Notes: generated from the sequence alone by a model not told the origin. DNA of 64,000 nt from Bradyrhizobium lablabi (GCF_018129385.1 NZ_JAFCLN010000017.1:106096-170095); one strand, 5' to 3'. Shown: positions 51,736 through 61,059, counted from the stretch's first letter. Numbers and translations are program-made.

Positions 51736-52356
51736 TCAGGTTTCCGCTTTAATGCTGGCGAAACAGTCCCGCAAATAAGCCGCGAAGGGGCGCCGTCCTT
51801 CATCCTTGCTCCAATTGTCGATCGCCAGCCGAAAGGCGCCGATGGACATCATGGCGACGATGCGGAGTGCCTGCCGCCGCTTCGGCTGCGGCCACATCTC
51901 GCATAGTGTTTCGAATACGGCCTGCTCCTGCTGCGCGTATTTGGTGGCTTCGCGCGCGCGCAGGGTCTCGTTGGAGCGAATGAAGCGGTCGATCTCCATC
52001 ATTTGTTTGCGGGCCGGAGCGCTCTCATAGGCGCCCGTGAGCTTGACCAGCGCATTCCTTACCGCGTCGAGCGGCGCTTGCTTCGTCGATTGCTCCAGGA
52101 TGGCGCGTCGGATCAATTCCGCGAAGCCGCTCTGCCAGACCAGAATGATTTCTTCCTTCGACTTGAAATAATAGAAGAAAGTTCGGCGCGAGATCCCGGC
52201 TTGCTCGGCGATCGCTTCGAGCGTCGTGGCCGCATAGCCGTTTTGCAGGAACAGCCTGATCCCGGTCTCCGCGATGCGCCGCAACGTTTCCCGGCGCTTG
52301 CGCTCCCGCAGTCCCTCCTTTTTGGCAGGTGCGTCCGCCGCCGACGGTCTCGACAC
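51736..52356 (-). CDS. TetR-family regulator
   Basis: A 206-residue regulator. The N-terminal helix-turn-helix (about 15-62) reads TLRRIAETGIRLFLQNGYAATTL then EAIAEQAGISRRTFFYYFKSKEEI. The C-terminal ligand domain is helical (PARKQMMEIDRFIRSNETLR, ALRIVAMMSIGAFRLAIDNW). Starts at an ATG beside a GAGGCCG region. The 16-base AAAATTACACTGAGTG just upstream is repeated before the SDR gene at 53343, so it probably controls itself and that operon. Ligand unknown. Confidence 0.9.
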   Translation of the reverse strand: MSRPSAADAPAKKEGLRERKRRETLRRIAETGIRLFLQNGYAATTLEAIAEQAGISRRTFFYYFKSKEEIILVWQSGFAELIRRAILEQSTKQAPLDAVRNALVKLTGAYESAPARKQMMEIDRFIRSNETLRAREATKYAQQEQAVFETLCEMWPQPKRRQALRIVAMMSIGAFRLAIDNWSKDEGRRPFAAYLRDCFASIKAET

Positions 52357-52371
52357 GAAACGGCCTCATTC

Positions 52372-52418
52372 AAAATTACACTGAGTGCGAATAAATTTCG
52401 CATCAAGTGCGAAGTTAC
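52372..52418. promoter_or_regulatory. Candidate TetR operator, site 1
   Basis: AAAATTACACTGAGTG at 52372-52387, containing the palindrome half TTACACT-G-AGTG, then a second, weaker inverted repeat TTCGCATCAAGTGCGAA. Directly upstream of the TetR start. Confidence 0.55.
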
Positions 52419-52487
52419 TGCATGCCAAGCCGCGGGGCAAGGCTCGCCCCGGTGCGATGTCTGAAGGCAAAAAGCGAAGAGGATCAA

Positions 52488-53225
52488 ATGACTGACAAGG
52501 ACAGTCTGGTGAGCGGCCGGGATGCCGACGCCTCGCGCAGCGATTCTCAGGACACCGAGCCCGGTTTGCGGCAGTTGGTGGTCGACAATGAGAGGTGCAT
52601 GCACCGCTCCGGCAATTTCGAACTTCGACGCCGGGCTCGCCCAAGTCACATCGCGATCATACGCGACGAAACCGGAGTACACCGGCGTCGCCGTTCTCTG
52701 GCAAGACCTCTTCGGGAGCAGCGAACGCATCATCGGGCAGTGCACGATCTGCGAACCGATCATCCCGCCGAGGTTCGCGTGGACGGCGCATTGCAAGCTT
52801 CGCATCCGGAAGCCCGCGAGCGCGGGTTCGCCGCTCGAAATCTCCCCCGCGCAGTCCAAGCACTGCGGTCGCCGTACCTCACCAATATTGGCGTCTTCGT
52901 CCTGCTGTGCGCCATCTCGTTTCACCCTTGCTTCAATTTGTCGGACATCATTTCCCGCAGCTTTTTGTGCCTCGGTGCCAAGGCGGCGTTCGTCGCCACC
53001 GTCGATCTCGTCGTCAACGACTGGACGCCGACGATTCAGGCCTTTCTGGCCGGCCGCCTGGCGCGCTGGATCGGCCTGAGTCTGCTGCTCGCGCTGCTGC
53101 CCGCGCTGACCGTCATTCGCGCCGGGATGCTGTCGAGGTTGCGGTCGTTGGCCGCAATCGCGCTTGTGTGGCTACGCGGAGCCGGAAAGTCCCTTTCGCA
53201 AAAGAGCACGCCTGGACAGAGGTGA
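52488..53225 (+). pseudogene. ORF with mixed-frame coding signal, possibly frameshifted gene
   Basis: The frame from ATG 52488 (GAGGATCAA upstream) stays open to 53225 (245 aa). Its start (MTDKDSLVSGRDADASR) and its end (a hydrophobic LTNIGVFVLLCAISFHPCF and IGLSLLLALLPALTVI) look protein-like, but the middle (about 52610-52880) reads as arginine/histidine-rich shadow sequence. In that middle the +1 frame has GC-rich third bases and a normal composition (YTGVAVLWQDLFGSSERII). This fits a gene with two compensating frameshifts, or two partial genes. No family recognised. It lies between two operator copies. Confidence 0.35.
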
Positions 53226-53280
53226 ACCGGACGCCGCTTGCGACACGGCACAAATAACCGCCCACAGGATCGTTACTTCT

Positions 53281-53325
53281 AAAATTACACTGAGTGTAAT
53301 AATTGTATCGGGTGCAAGGTTGCAC
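53281..53325. promoter_or_regulatory. Candidate TetR operator, site 2
   Basis: AAAATTACACTGAGTG (53281-53296), identical to site 1, here completed to the palindrome TTACACT-G-AGTGTAA, then a second inverted repeat GTGCAAGGTTGCAC (53312-53325). It ends 17 bases before the SDR start. Confidence 0.6.
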
Positions 53326-53342
53326 TTGATGGGAGTAATCGG

Positions 53343-54263
53343 ATGTCGGGTTGGCGTGCCAGCGATATTCCATCGCAGCAGAGGCGATCTGCCGTCGTCA
53401 CCGGTACGGGCGGTCTGGGCTACGAAGATGCGCTCGCCCTGGCGCGTGCCGGCGGCGAGGTGATCATCGCCGGCCGAAATCCCGCCAAGGGCGCCAATGC
53501 CATCGCGCGAATCCGATCTCGTCAGCCGAATGCGAATGTGCGCTTCGCGTTGCTGGATCTGGCGGATATTCGCTCGGTGAGGTCGTTCGGCTCCCGCTTG
53601 CGGGCCGAACGCGACAGCCTGGACCTGCTCATCAACAATGCCGCCGTGATGACGCCGCCCACGCGGCAAGTGACGCCCGATGGTTTCGAATTGCAGTTCG
53701 GCACCAACTACCTCGGCCATTTCTCGCTGACGGCCGAACTGCTTCCGCTCCTGCGAAAGGGCAGCGCGCCGCGCGTCGTCAACGTTTCCAGCGTGGCCGC
53801 GCGGGCCGGAGCGATCGACTTTGAAAACCTTCAGGCGGAGCGCAGCTACAAGCCGATGCCGATCTACAGCCAGTCTAAGCTGGCAAATCTGATGTTTGCG
53901 TTCGAGTTGCAGCGTCGGAGCTCGGCAGCCGGGTGGGGGATCACCAGCGTTGCCGCCCATCCCGGCGTATCGCGCACCGAATTGATTCCGAACGGCGCCG
54001 GCAGGATCAGCCTTGCCGGCCTCGTGCGAACCTTCCTGTGGTTCCTGTTTCAGCCGCCGGCGCAAGGCGCGCTGCCGACGCTGTTCGCAGCGACCTCTCC
54101 GGACGCCGTACCCGGCGGCTATTATGGTCCGGACAAGCTCGGAGAAACGCGCGGTTCGCCTGCGGTGGCGCGCGTGCCGCCGCAAGCCGACGACGACGCC
54201 GTGGCATCGCGTCTGTGGGATGTTTCGGCACGATTGACCGGCGCGAACTTCGCGCTGCCATGA
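53343..54263 (+). CDS. Short-chain dehydrogenase/reductase, retinol-dehydrogenase-like
   Basis: A 306-residue SDR. The cofactor loop reads VVTGTGGLGYEDALALARAG (TGxGGxG rather than TGxxxGIG), followed by AGRNPAKG, DLADIRSV, LLINNAAVMTPPT, VNVSSVA with the catalytic Ser, and YSQSKLANLM with the Tyr-Lys pair. The RNPAKG motif suggests NADP(H). Layout resembles WW-domain oxidoreductase/retinol dehydrogenase-like SDRs. Its stop overlaps the next ATG by 4 bases. Probable target of the TetR at 51736. Confidence 0.88.
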   Translation: MSGWRASDIPSQQRRSAVVTGTGGLGYEDALALARAGGEVIIAGRNPAKGANAIARIRSRQPNANVRFALLDLADIRSVRSFGSRLRAERDSLDLLINNAAVMTPPTRQVTPDGFELQFGTNYLGHFSLTAELLPLLRKGSAPRVVNVSSVAARAGAIDFENLQAERSYKPMPIYSQSKLANLMFAFELQRRSSAAGWGITSVAAHPGVSRTELIPNGAGRISLAGLVRTFLWFLFQPPAQGALPTLFAATSPDAVPGGYYGPDKLGETRGSPAVARVPPQADDDAVASRLWDVSARLTGANFALP

Positions 54264-54634
54264 TGCCGCATCGCATGCACACAAACCTTGTGTACGCCGC
54301 ATACGGTTGGCTGGTCTTCATCGGCACCGGGCACTTTGCCGTCGATGTGGTCTCGCAATATCTGCGGGGCAAGCATCCGCCCGGCGTCGAAGTGTCGTTG
54401 TATTACGGCCTGCACAGCGCCTACGCGCTGGGCCAGGTGGTGTTCGGCATCCTCGCACTCTGGATCGCCTCGCACTCGGTCAAGCTGCTCGACCAGTGGA
54501 CGGCCGTCATGGTCAGTCTCGCCGCGACGTCCGGCTGGGTCGTGATCGGTTTTCTCTTCATGGAACATTGGGAGCCGAAGGTCGCTGTCGCAGCGTTCGG
54601 GCTGCTTGTGATCGCCGCCGCGGCGACGGCTTGA
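54260..54634 (+). CDS. Small four-helix membrane protein (124 aa)
   Basis: An integral membrane protein with about four helices: LVYAAYGWLVFIGTGHFAVD, YYGLHSAYALGQVVFGILAL, WTAVMVSLAATSGWVVIGFL and VAVAAFGLLVIAAA. ATG 54260 overlaps the SDR stop codon, so translation is coupled. A HFAVD and a GLHSAYA block may be functional. Not assigned to a family. Confidence 0.78.
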   Translation: MMPHRMHTNLVYAAYGWLVFIGTGHFAVDVVSQYLRGKHPPGVEVSLYYGLHSAYALGQVVFGILALWIASHSVKLLDQWTAVMVSLAATSGWVVIGFLFMEHWEPKVAVAAFGLLVIAAAATA

Positions 54635-54714
54635 GTGCACTCGCTCGGATCGAGCGTGATCATCGCCACCTGGCCTGGCAACAGGCGAAATTCGCGTTGG
54701 GGAGCGCAAAGAAG

Positions 54715-55548
54715 ATGAAGCGATGGATGTTGGGGCTCGGGACTTGCTGGCTCCTGCTTGCCGTTCCCGTCACGGCGGCGGCCGATGGCGATATTCGCGC
54801 TTCATACGCCATAACGTTCACCGGCCTGCCTTTCGCGAACGCGACGTTTGACCTGGCGGTGCGCGGCAATGTCTACACGGCTCGCGTCAGCTATCAGACC
54901 TCCGGCGCGGCCAGGCTGTTGCGCGATGCAGCGGGGGTGGCGACGTCCAACGGCGCCTACACCGGCGGCCGTTTCGTTCCGGCCGGCTTCGATCTCGAAT
55001 ATCGCAATGGCCGGCGCAGGCAAAAGGTCGCGCTCGGCATCGCCGAGGGCGTCGTCAGGACGATGATGGTCGATCCGCCTCTCGAGTTGACGTCCGATCA
55101 GCTCCCGATCGAAGCCAGGCACCTGAGCGCGATAGCCGATCCCTTGAGTGCTCTGCTCATCTCGGCGGTGAGGGTCGAGAACAAGACACAAGTCGGGGCC
55201 TGCGATCGTACCCTGTCGATCCTCGACGGCTTGCGGCGCTACGATGTCAGGCTCGAGCCGCAGGCAACCGGCACCACCAGCCAGAAAGGCTTTGCGGGAC
55301 CGACGGCGGTTTGCCGCGTTGTGCTGAAACCCCTGGCTGGGATGATGGGCGCTGGAGAAAATTCGAGGGCGGCAAATGCCGATGAGAGTCAGATTGATGT
55401 CACATTCGGCCGCGTCAACGTACTCGATCTTCACCTGCCGATGTCGCTGCAAGCCCGAACGCAATATGGTGCCGTTAGCGTCACCTTGACGGAATTCACG
55501 GATGGAAGTTCGCCACCCGGTACTTCCAGGCAAAATCGAGCAAATTAA
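54715..55548 (+). CDS. DUF3108 periplasmic protein
   Basis: A 277-residue protein with a signal peptide (about 1-22, ending TAAA) and a DUF3108 beta-barrel-like domain: ASYAITFTGLPFANATFDLA, YTARVSYQTSGAARLLRDAA, GFDLEYRNGRRRQKVALG and the middle CDRTLSILDGLRRYDVRLE. Start ATG 54715 after GGGGAGC. Family members are outer-membrane or periplasmic and of unknown function. Follows the membrane-protein gene by 80 bases. Confidence 0.85.
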   Translation: MKRWMLGLGTCWLLLAVPVTAAADGDIRASYAITFTGLPFANATFDLAVRGNVYTARVSYQTSGAARLLRDAAGVATSNGAYTGGRFVPAGFDLEYRNGRRRQKVALGIAEGVVRTMMVDPPLELTSDQLPIEARHLSAIADPLSALLISAVRVENKTQVGACDRTLSILDGLRRYDVRLEPQATGTTSQKGFAGPTAVCRVVLKPLAGMMGAGENSRAANADESQIDVTFGRVNVLDLHLPMSLQARTQYGAVSVTLTEFTDGSSPPGTSRQNRAN

Positions 55549-55657
55549 GAGACGGCGGCGTGCAGTGATTATCCGGGCGGCTAACGGAGCCCCTCCAGCC
55601 GTTGGCGACGCAGGGCCGATGCTGTTCGGATGGGTGTGACAATTTCAGCACGACGTG

Positions 55658-56108
55658 CAAATCAGTTCTGATTATCAGAATTCGTGTCAAGGCCCCCGCG
55701 CGAAAATATTTCGCTTAACATGTCGGGCAAATCACTGGCACAAGTCCGCCCGTCTCGCGCCCGCCAGAGGGGCGTTTCGCCATCGTCACGACACGTGGGG
55801 CGCGGGATTGCGATGGACGCGGTGGCTTCACTCGGCGATTGAAGCCAAGGCGTACGGTCAAGTCGTGTGGTTCTGACGCCGCGGATACTGGCGTCAAGTT
55901 CGTGGGAAGCCTCGCGCCTCTCACGGGCGACGGTGACAACGAGTTCGCCCCGCCGGGAAGATCACGAAGTAAGCCGTAACACCATTGCGCAGGGGCTGTC
56001 GGAGTGTTCTCCGCTTCACCTGTATGTTCGTGTGCATCTTTTTGCTTGCGCAACTAGGCACACGAAACCGCGGGTGCAGCGCGCACCCGGCACCCCTGCG
56101 CCCTCTCT
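55658..56108 (+). repeat. Long structured intergenic repeat, copy B
   Basis: About 451 bases similar to 27201-27636 and in the same orientation. It starts with the palindrome TTCTGATTATCAGAA, includes TGACGCC/GGCGTCA at 55875-55897 and ends in the cloverleaf. Copies differ by many substitutions and small indels, so they are not a recent duplication. Confidence 0.85.
55987..56101 (+). ncRNA. Cloverleaf-like structured element, copy B
   Basis: Outer stem GCGCAGGGG (55987-55995) with CCCCTGCGC (56093-56101), extended by TGTCGG/CCGGCA with a G-T pair. It encloses CGGAG-TGTT-CTCCG, TTCGTGTGC/GCACACGAA (56027-56035 with 56058-56066) and CGGGTGC-AGCGC-GCACCCG. The end pair of the middle hairpin is T-A here and C-G in copy A. 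Confidence 0.5.
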
Positions 56109-56234
56109 CTGGAGGGGAGCAAGGAGATCGCACAGCCCGGGCGTATCAGCGCCGCGGGATTGCTTATGCGCGTCATGGTAGGGCCAGCGTTTCAATCAAT
56201 GAGTTCGTCGAGCAACACCGCCTCGGAAAGACCC

Positions 56235-58916
56235 CTACTCCGCTGCCTGCTCCAGCGGGGCCACACGCGGCAGGATCATCTGGATGCGGGTGCCGGCTCC
56301 CGGCTCGGAATCAAGGTCGAGGCGGCCGCCGAGGCGCGTGGTCACGATGCTGTAGACGATATGCAGCCCGAGACCCGTGCCGCCCTGGTCGCGGCGCGTG
56401 GTGAAGAAGGGATCGAAGGCGCGGCGCCGCACGTCCAGGCTCATGCCGACGCCGTTGTCGGAGAAGATGATCTCGACATTGTCCTTGCCGGACGCACGTA
56501 CCTGGATGTCGACCGTGCCCGCCTTGCCGTCCGGAAACGCGTGCGCCACCGCATTGAGAAACAAATTGGTCAGCACCTGGCCGTAGGGGCCGGGATAGCT
56601 GTTCATGGTGAGGTTGGGCTGGCATTCGACGTTGAGCGTCAGATTGTGCTTGCGCAAGCCCGGCCGCAGGCTCATCACGACCTGCTCGGTGAGATCGCCG
56701 AGGTCGAACACGCGCTGGTCGGAATAGTTGCGATCGGCGGCGACCTGCTTGAACGAGGTGATCAGCTCTGCGGCGCGGTTGAGGTTGGCGACGAGCTGCG
56801 CGGAGGCGTCGCGGCTGGTCTGAAGATAGTCGTTGAGGCTGGAGCGGCGCAAATTGCCACGCTCGACCTCGCCGGCAAACACCGCCGTCTTGCGCTCGAG
56901 CGCGGACGCCACCGTCAGGCTGATGCCGACGGGATTGTTGACCTCGTGTGCGATGCCTGCCACCAGCCGTCCGAGAGCTGCGAGCTTTTCCGCCTCGATC
57001 AGCGAATTCTGGGTCTCGCGCAGATTGCGCAAGGCGGCCTCGGCGGCATCGCGCGCCTTGCGCATCTCCTGTTCGCCGCGCTTGCGGTCGCCGATGTCGA
57101 GTGCGACCGTGACGATATTCTCGATCTCGCCGTCGGCATTGAGCAGCGGCAGCTTGTTCACCAGCCATTGCCGCATATTGCCCGCGGAATCCTTGTACTC
57201 CTCCTCGTAGAAGCCGAGCTCCCTGCTGCCCGCCAGCACCCGCTTGTCATGTTCGTCGGTCTTGGCGGCGCCATAGCGCGACATCAGATCGCCGGTGGTG
57301 CGCCCGATCGCCTCGTTGGGCTCCACGCCGAAAATGCCCGCCATGTAGCGGTTCATCAGGACGTAACGGAGGTCCTTGTCCTTGACGTTGATGACCGCGG
57401 GCACGGTGTCGATAACCTGCTGAAGCAGGCGCCGGCCTTCGGCGATGGCGTCTTCGGCGCGCTTCTGGTCGGTGATGTCGCGCACCACGCCCTCATAGCG
57501 GGTAATCTCGCCGGCCTCGTTGCGCACCGCGCTGGCGCTGTCGGACAGCCACAGGATCGTGCCGTCGCGCGCCTGCACCTGGTATTCGAATTCGCGCACC
57601 ATGCCGTCGCGCTGCATCAGGTGCTGGTATTGCTCGCGCGCGGACGGATGCAGGTAGACGTTGGTGGCGACATCCTTGATGCCGTCGATCAGATCCCTGG
57701 GCGTGCCGTAGCCCATCATCCGCGCCAGCGCCGGATTGGCGTCGAGCAGATCGCCGCCGGGCGTCGTGACATAGATGCCGTCGACCGAGGATTCGAACAG
57801 TTTCCGGTAGCTCTCCTCGGCGAGCCGCTGCTCGGCGAGCGCCTTCACCGCCGCTTCGCGCGCGGCATCGGCATCGACCAGGGTCTGGCGGAACACCTCG
57901 GCGGCGCGTGCGATGTCGCCGATCTCGTTGTCGACGTCGATCGCCGGGATGCGCGTGCTCTTCTCGCCGCCGGCCACCGCGCGGATCGCGGTGGCGATCC
58001 TGGCGAGCGGACGCACCGTGCGCCGGACCACCAGCAGCGCCGCGAACACGCCGATGATGACGCCGGCCGTTCCGAGCACGATGCTCTGCCATCTCGCCTC
58101 CGCCAGCGTCCTCGCAAAATCGCGCGACAGGATATGGCCGCGCTGGGTAGCTACCTGGCGCAGGAGCTCGGTGACGCGCTGGATCAGCCTGCCCTCGGTG
58201 CCGAGCACCTCCCTGTCGATATCGGCGATCTGCCGTTCCCGGACCGCGATGGCGACGATCGCTTCCGCATAGCCGTCGACGGCCCCGCGCAGCGCCGGAT
58301 CGGAAATCTGCAACCGCCGCATGCCCTCGGCCGCCACCTCGGCAGCCGAGGGATTGCGGGCCAACAGGGCCGTGGCGATCCGGCTTTGGATCTCGAACAG
58401 GGTCGACTTCAGGTCCGGATCGGAGCTGGCGGCGACGGCTGCGTCGAACTTTTCGCGCAAGGGCGGCAGGGCGACGATCAGATCGGCGCGGCGGCTGATC
58501 AGGGCGGAAATCCGCTCGATGCCCCCGCGATAGGTGGCAAGGCGTTCGGTGACGCCGTCGATCATGTCCTGCTGCTCGGGCGCAAGCTCGATCCGGGTCT
58601 TCTTCAAGACGTCGGCCAGCGCCGTGACGGCCTCGGCGACCTGGTTCGACTGCGTGCCGGGTTCAATGACGAAGTCGCGCGCCGCCAGCCGCAATTCGTT
58701 CATGCGCCGGTCGATGTCCTCCGCAAGGTCGCTGACGCTCTGTAGCCGCTGCAATTCGCCGAAGGTCTGGCCGATATGGCGGATGGCGATCACGCTGGCG
58801 GTCGAGGTGATGATGATCACCGCCAGCACCAGCAGGAAGCTGCCGAAGGTCAACTGGCCGATCGAGAACGCGAACGAGCGCGTTTTCGGGGAATTCGGCT
58901 GCGATTCGGCGGACAT
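56235..58916 (-). CDS. Membrane histidine kinase: periplasmic sensor, HAMP, PAS x2, HisKA, HATPase
   Basis: An 893-residue sensor kinase. Transmembrane helices at about 22-45 and 283-305 enclose a long helical periplasmic domain (about 46-280). HAMP (about 306-360), two PAS/PAC units (about 372-490 and 505-615), a coiled coil, and the kinase core with GIAHEVNNPVG (phosphoacceptor H657), the N-box NLFLNAVAHAF, DNGVGM and GGTGLGLHIVYSI. No receiver is fused and no response-regulator gene is adjacent, so the partner is elsewhere. Signal unknown. Confidence 0.92.
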   Translation of the reverse strand: MSAESQPNSPKTRSFAFSIGQLTFGSFLLVLAVIIITSTASVIAIRHIGQTFGELQRLQSVSDLAEDIDRRMNELRLAARDFVIEPGTQSNQVAEAVTALADVLKKTRIELAPEQQDMIDGVTERLATYRGGIERISALISRRADLIVALPPLREKFDAAVAASSDPDLKSTLFEIQSRIATALLARNPSAAEVAAEGMRRLQISDPALRGAVDGYAEAIVAIAVRERQIADIDREVLGTEGRLIQRVTELLRQVATQRGHILSRDFARTLAEARWQSIVLGTAGVIIGVFAALLVVRRTVRPLARIATAIRAVAGGEKSTRIPAIDVDNEIGDIARAAEVFRQTLVDADAAREAAVKALAEQRLAEESYRKLFESSVDGIYVTTPGGDLLDANPALARMMGYGTPRDLIDGIKDVATNVYLHPSAREQYQHLMQRDGMVREFEYQVQARDGTILWLSDSASAVRNEAGEITRYEGVVRDITDQKRAEDAIAEGRRLLQQVIDTVPAVINVKDKDLRYVLMNRYMAGIFGVEPNEAIGRTTGDLMSRYGAAKTDEHDKRVLAGSRELGFYEEEYKDSAGNMRQWLVNKLPLLNADGEIENIVTVALDIGDRKRGEQEMRKARDAAEAALRNLRETQNSLIEAEKLAALGRLVAGIAHEVNNPVGISLTVASALERKTAVFAGEVERGNLRRSSLNDYLQTSRDASAQLVANLNRAAELITSFKQVAADRNYSDQRVFDLGDLTEQVVMSLRPGLRKHNLTLNVECQPNLTMNSYPGPYGQVLTNLFLNAVAHAFPDGKAGTVDIQVRASGKDNVEIIFSDNGVGMSLDVRRRAFDPFFTTRRDQGGTGLGLHIVYSIVTTRLGGRLDLDSEPGAGTRIQMILPRVAPLEQAAE

Positions 58917-59082
58917 GATGATGATGCGACCGGGCTAAAAACGGCAACAATATACGCTGGATTTCAGGCTGGGGGTAAACGCAGAAAACCAAGGTAAAGC
59001 GGGCCTTTGCGGCCGGCCTGTGGCGGCGGCCTCTTATCCCGTTCATCGTTAACCCTCAATATCGAAAGCCGCCATACCTGCC

Positions 59083-60048
59083 TCAATCGGCGGTGATGCC
59101 GGCCTCCTTCACCACCTTGGCCCACAGCGCAACATCCGACTTGATGATGTCGGCAAAGGCGGCCGGCGGCGCGCTCCTGGCCTCGCATCCGGCCATGTCC
59201 AGCTTCTGCTGGACCTCCGGGGTCGCCAGCGCCGCCTCCAGCGCCGTGCTGATTTTGGCAACCACCGGCTGAGGCGTCCCCGCCGGCACCACCACCCCGA
59301 ACCAAGGCGTCACCTGGGCCTCGGCAAACCCCTGCTCGGCCAGCGTCGGCACGTCGGGGAAATATTTCGAGCGGCCGTCGCTGATGGCGCCGATGACGCG
59401 GATCGCGCCGGTCTGCACCTGCGCGATCGCCTGGTTGGCGGACAGGAAGGTCGAGGTGATCAGGCCGCTGGCGATGTCGGGCACCATCTGCGGATAGCCG
59501 CGATAGCCGATGCCGGTAACGTCAATGCCGGCCAGCTTTTTGAACAGTTCAAAACCGAGATGGCCGGTCGAGCCCTTGCCGGGATGGCTGTAGTTCAGCG
59601 TGCCCGGCTTCGACCTGGCGAGCGCCACGAACTCGCCGACGGATTTGACCGGCAGCGACGACGGCACAATGAAGAAATTCGGCGCACGGCAGATCTGCCC
59701 TACCGGGACATAGTCCTTCACAGGGTCCCAGCGGAGGTCCTTGGCAAGGGCCGGGCTGGCCGTGAAGAAGGTCGTCACCAGCAGCCACGTGTAACCGTCA
59801 GGCGCGGAGCGTGCGACTTCCTCGGCCGCGATCGAACCGTTGGCGCCGGACTTGGACTCGACCACGATCGAGCCCTTCCACTGATCCTGCATCGGCTGGG
59901 CGATGATCCGTGCGAACACGTCGGCGACACTGCCCGGCGAATACGGAATGACGATGCGGATCGGGCGGGTGGGAAAGTCCTGCGCGATGGCCGGGGCGAG
60001 CAATGCCAGCCACGCGCCAAACATGATGCCGATACGCCAGCCGCTCAT
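59083..60048 (-). CDS. Tripartite tricarboxylate transporter substrate-binding protein (Bug/TctC)
   Basis: A 321-residue periplasmic binding protein: a signal peptide (about 1-22, ending AIAQ), then FPTRPIRIVIPYSPGSVADVFA, WKGSIVVESKSGANGSIAAE, YPQMVPDIASGLITSTF and TLAEQGFAEAQVTPWFGVVVP, the classic Bug layout. No TctA/TctB membrane genes lie nearby, which is usual for this expanded family. The ligand is probably a carboxylate but cannot be told. Confidence 0.92.
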   Translation of the reverse strand: MSGWRIGIMFGAWLALLAPAIAQDFPTRPIRIVIPYSPGSVADVFARIIAQPMQDQWKGSIVVESKSGANGSIAAEEVARSAPDGYTWLLVTTFFTASPALAKDLRWDPVKDYVPVGQICRAPNFFIVPSSLPVKSVGEFVALARSKPGTLNYSHPGKGSTGHLGFELFKKLAGIDVTGIGYRGYPQMVPDIASGLITSTFLSANQAIAQVQTGAIRVIGAISDGRSKYFPDVPTLAEQGFAEAQVTPWFGVVVPAGTPQPVVAKISTALEAALATPEVQQKLDMAGCEARSAPPAAFADIIKSDVALWAKVVKEAGITAD

Positions 60049-60144
60049 GGTGCGTCCCTGCCCTGTTTTTGTTCGTTCGGGACAGGATGCCGGTAATCCA
60101 CCAGCCCAGCAAGACCGGGCTATTTTCGCGAGGCGAAATCCGCC

Positions 60145-61059
60145 TCACGCCATTGCGGCCTTCCGCTGCGGGATCGTCATCGCCGCAACGCCGACGACGA
60201 CGCAGGCAAGCCCGACCCCGACGGTCGGGCTCAACTGCTCGCCAAGGAACACCACACTCGCCGCAACGCCGATCGGAACTCGCAAATAGGCCTGTGCAGT
60301 GGCGCCGACCGATCCCAGCGTCTGGATCAGGCGGAAATAGATCACGAACGCGAACGCCGTGGAAAACACCGCGAGCGCCAACAGTGCGAGCAGCGAATTC
60401 ATCGATGGCGCCAGCGTCCACGGCCGGTCCACCACAACGCTCAGCGGAATCAGGACCGCGGCGCCACAGAGCAGTGAACCCGCGGCCGGCGCCATCGGAT
60501 CGAGATCCCTAAAGGCGCGGCCGAAGATCGCCGCACCGGCGTAGCACACGGCGGCCAGCAACAGCGCGATCTGCGCCGCCAGTTGTTCGCCCAGTCCCGC
60601 CAACGCCTGCACGCCGACGATCAAGCAGATGCCGACCATCCCCGAGACCACGCCGACCAGCTTTCTGAATGTCACCGCCTCGTGGCGGGTGATGGCGAAG
60701 GTCAGGAAAAACGTGAATATCGGCGCGGTCGAGTTGAGGATGGTGGCGACGCCGGCATCCAGCGCCCGTGTGCCCCAGGCTACCATCGTCCACGGAATCA
60801 CGCTGTTGAGGCAGGCCTGAAACAGGAAGCGCCGCCAGTTCGCAGCATCGACCGGCAATGCAATGCCGCGCCAACGCATGATCGCAACCAGTAGCAGCCC
60901 GGCAATTAGCGTGCGGCCCGCAATCAACGTCACCGGCGGAATCGTCGCCACCGCGATCTTCAAAAATGTGTAGGACGCTCCCCACAGCGTCGCGAGCGCC
61001 AGCAGCAGCGCCAGTTCGCTCGCGATGGCAGGGTGCCGCTGGGCCTCGTTCATATCCAT
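60145..61059 (-). CDS. EamA/DMT-family transporter, second
   Basis: A 304-residue ten-helix protein in two EamA repeats (LALLLALATLWGASYTFLKI, TFRKLVGVVSGMVGICLIV, LRVPIGVAASVVFLGEQLSP, VGLACVVVGVAAMTIPQRK). An ATG two codons later is also possible. Probably an exporter of a small metabolite. It follows the NUDIX gene by 78 bases on the same strand. Confidence 0.9.
   Translation of the reverse strand: MDMNEAQRHPAIASELALLLALATLWGASYTFLKIAVATIPPVTLIAGRTLIAGLLLVAIMRWRGIALPVDAANWRRFLFQACLNSVIPWTMVAWGTRALDAGVATILNSTAPIFTFFLTFAITRHEAVTFRKLVGVVSGMVGICLIVGVQALAGLGEQLAAQIALLLAAVCYAGAAIFGRAFRDLDPMAPAAGSLLCGAAVLIPLSVVVDRPWTLAPSMNSLLALLALAVFSTAFAFVIYFRLIQTLGSVGATAQAYLRVPIGVAASVVFLGEQLSPTVGVGLACVVVGVAAMTIPQRKAAMA

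Noticed and set aside
55985..56404. Short protein frame over repeat copy B
   Set aside because: Begins in the cloverleaf and runs antisense into the kinase gene; not conserved in copy A.
56160..58745. An 861-codon open frame on the plus strand
   Set aside because: It lies antisense to the sensor kinase gene, has shadow composition (H, R, G, A rich, no domains) and no ribosome-binding site; the kinase on the minus strand has full domain structure.
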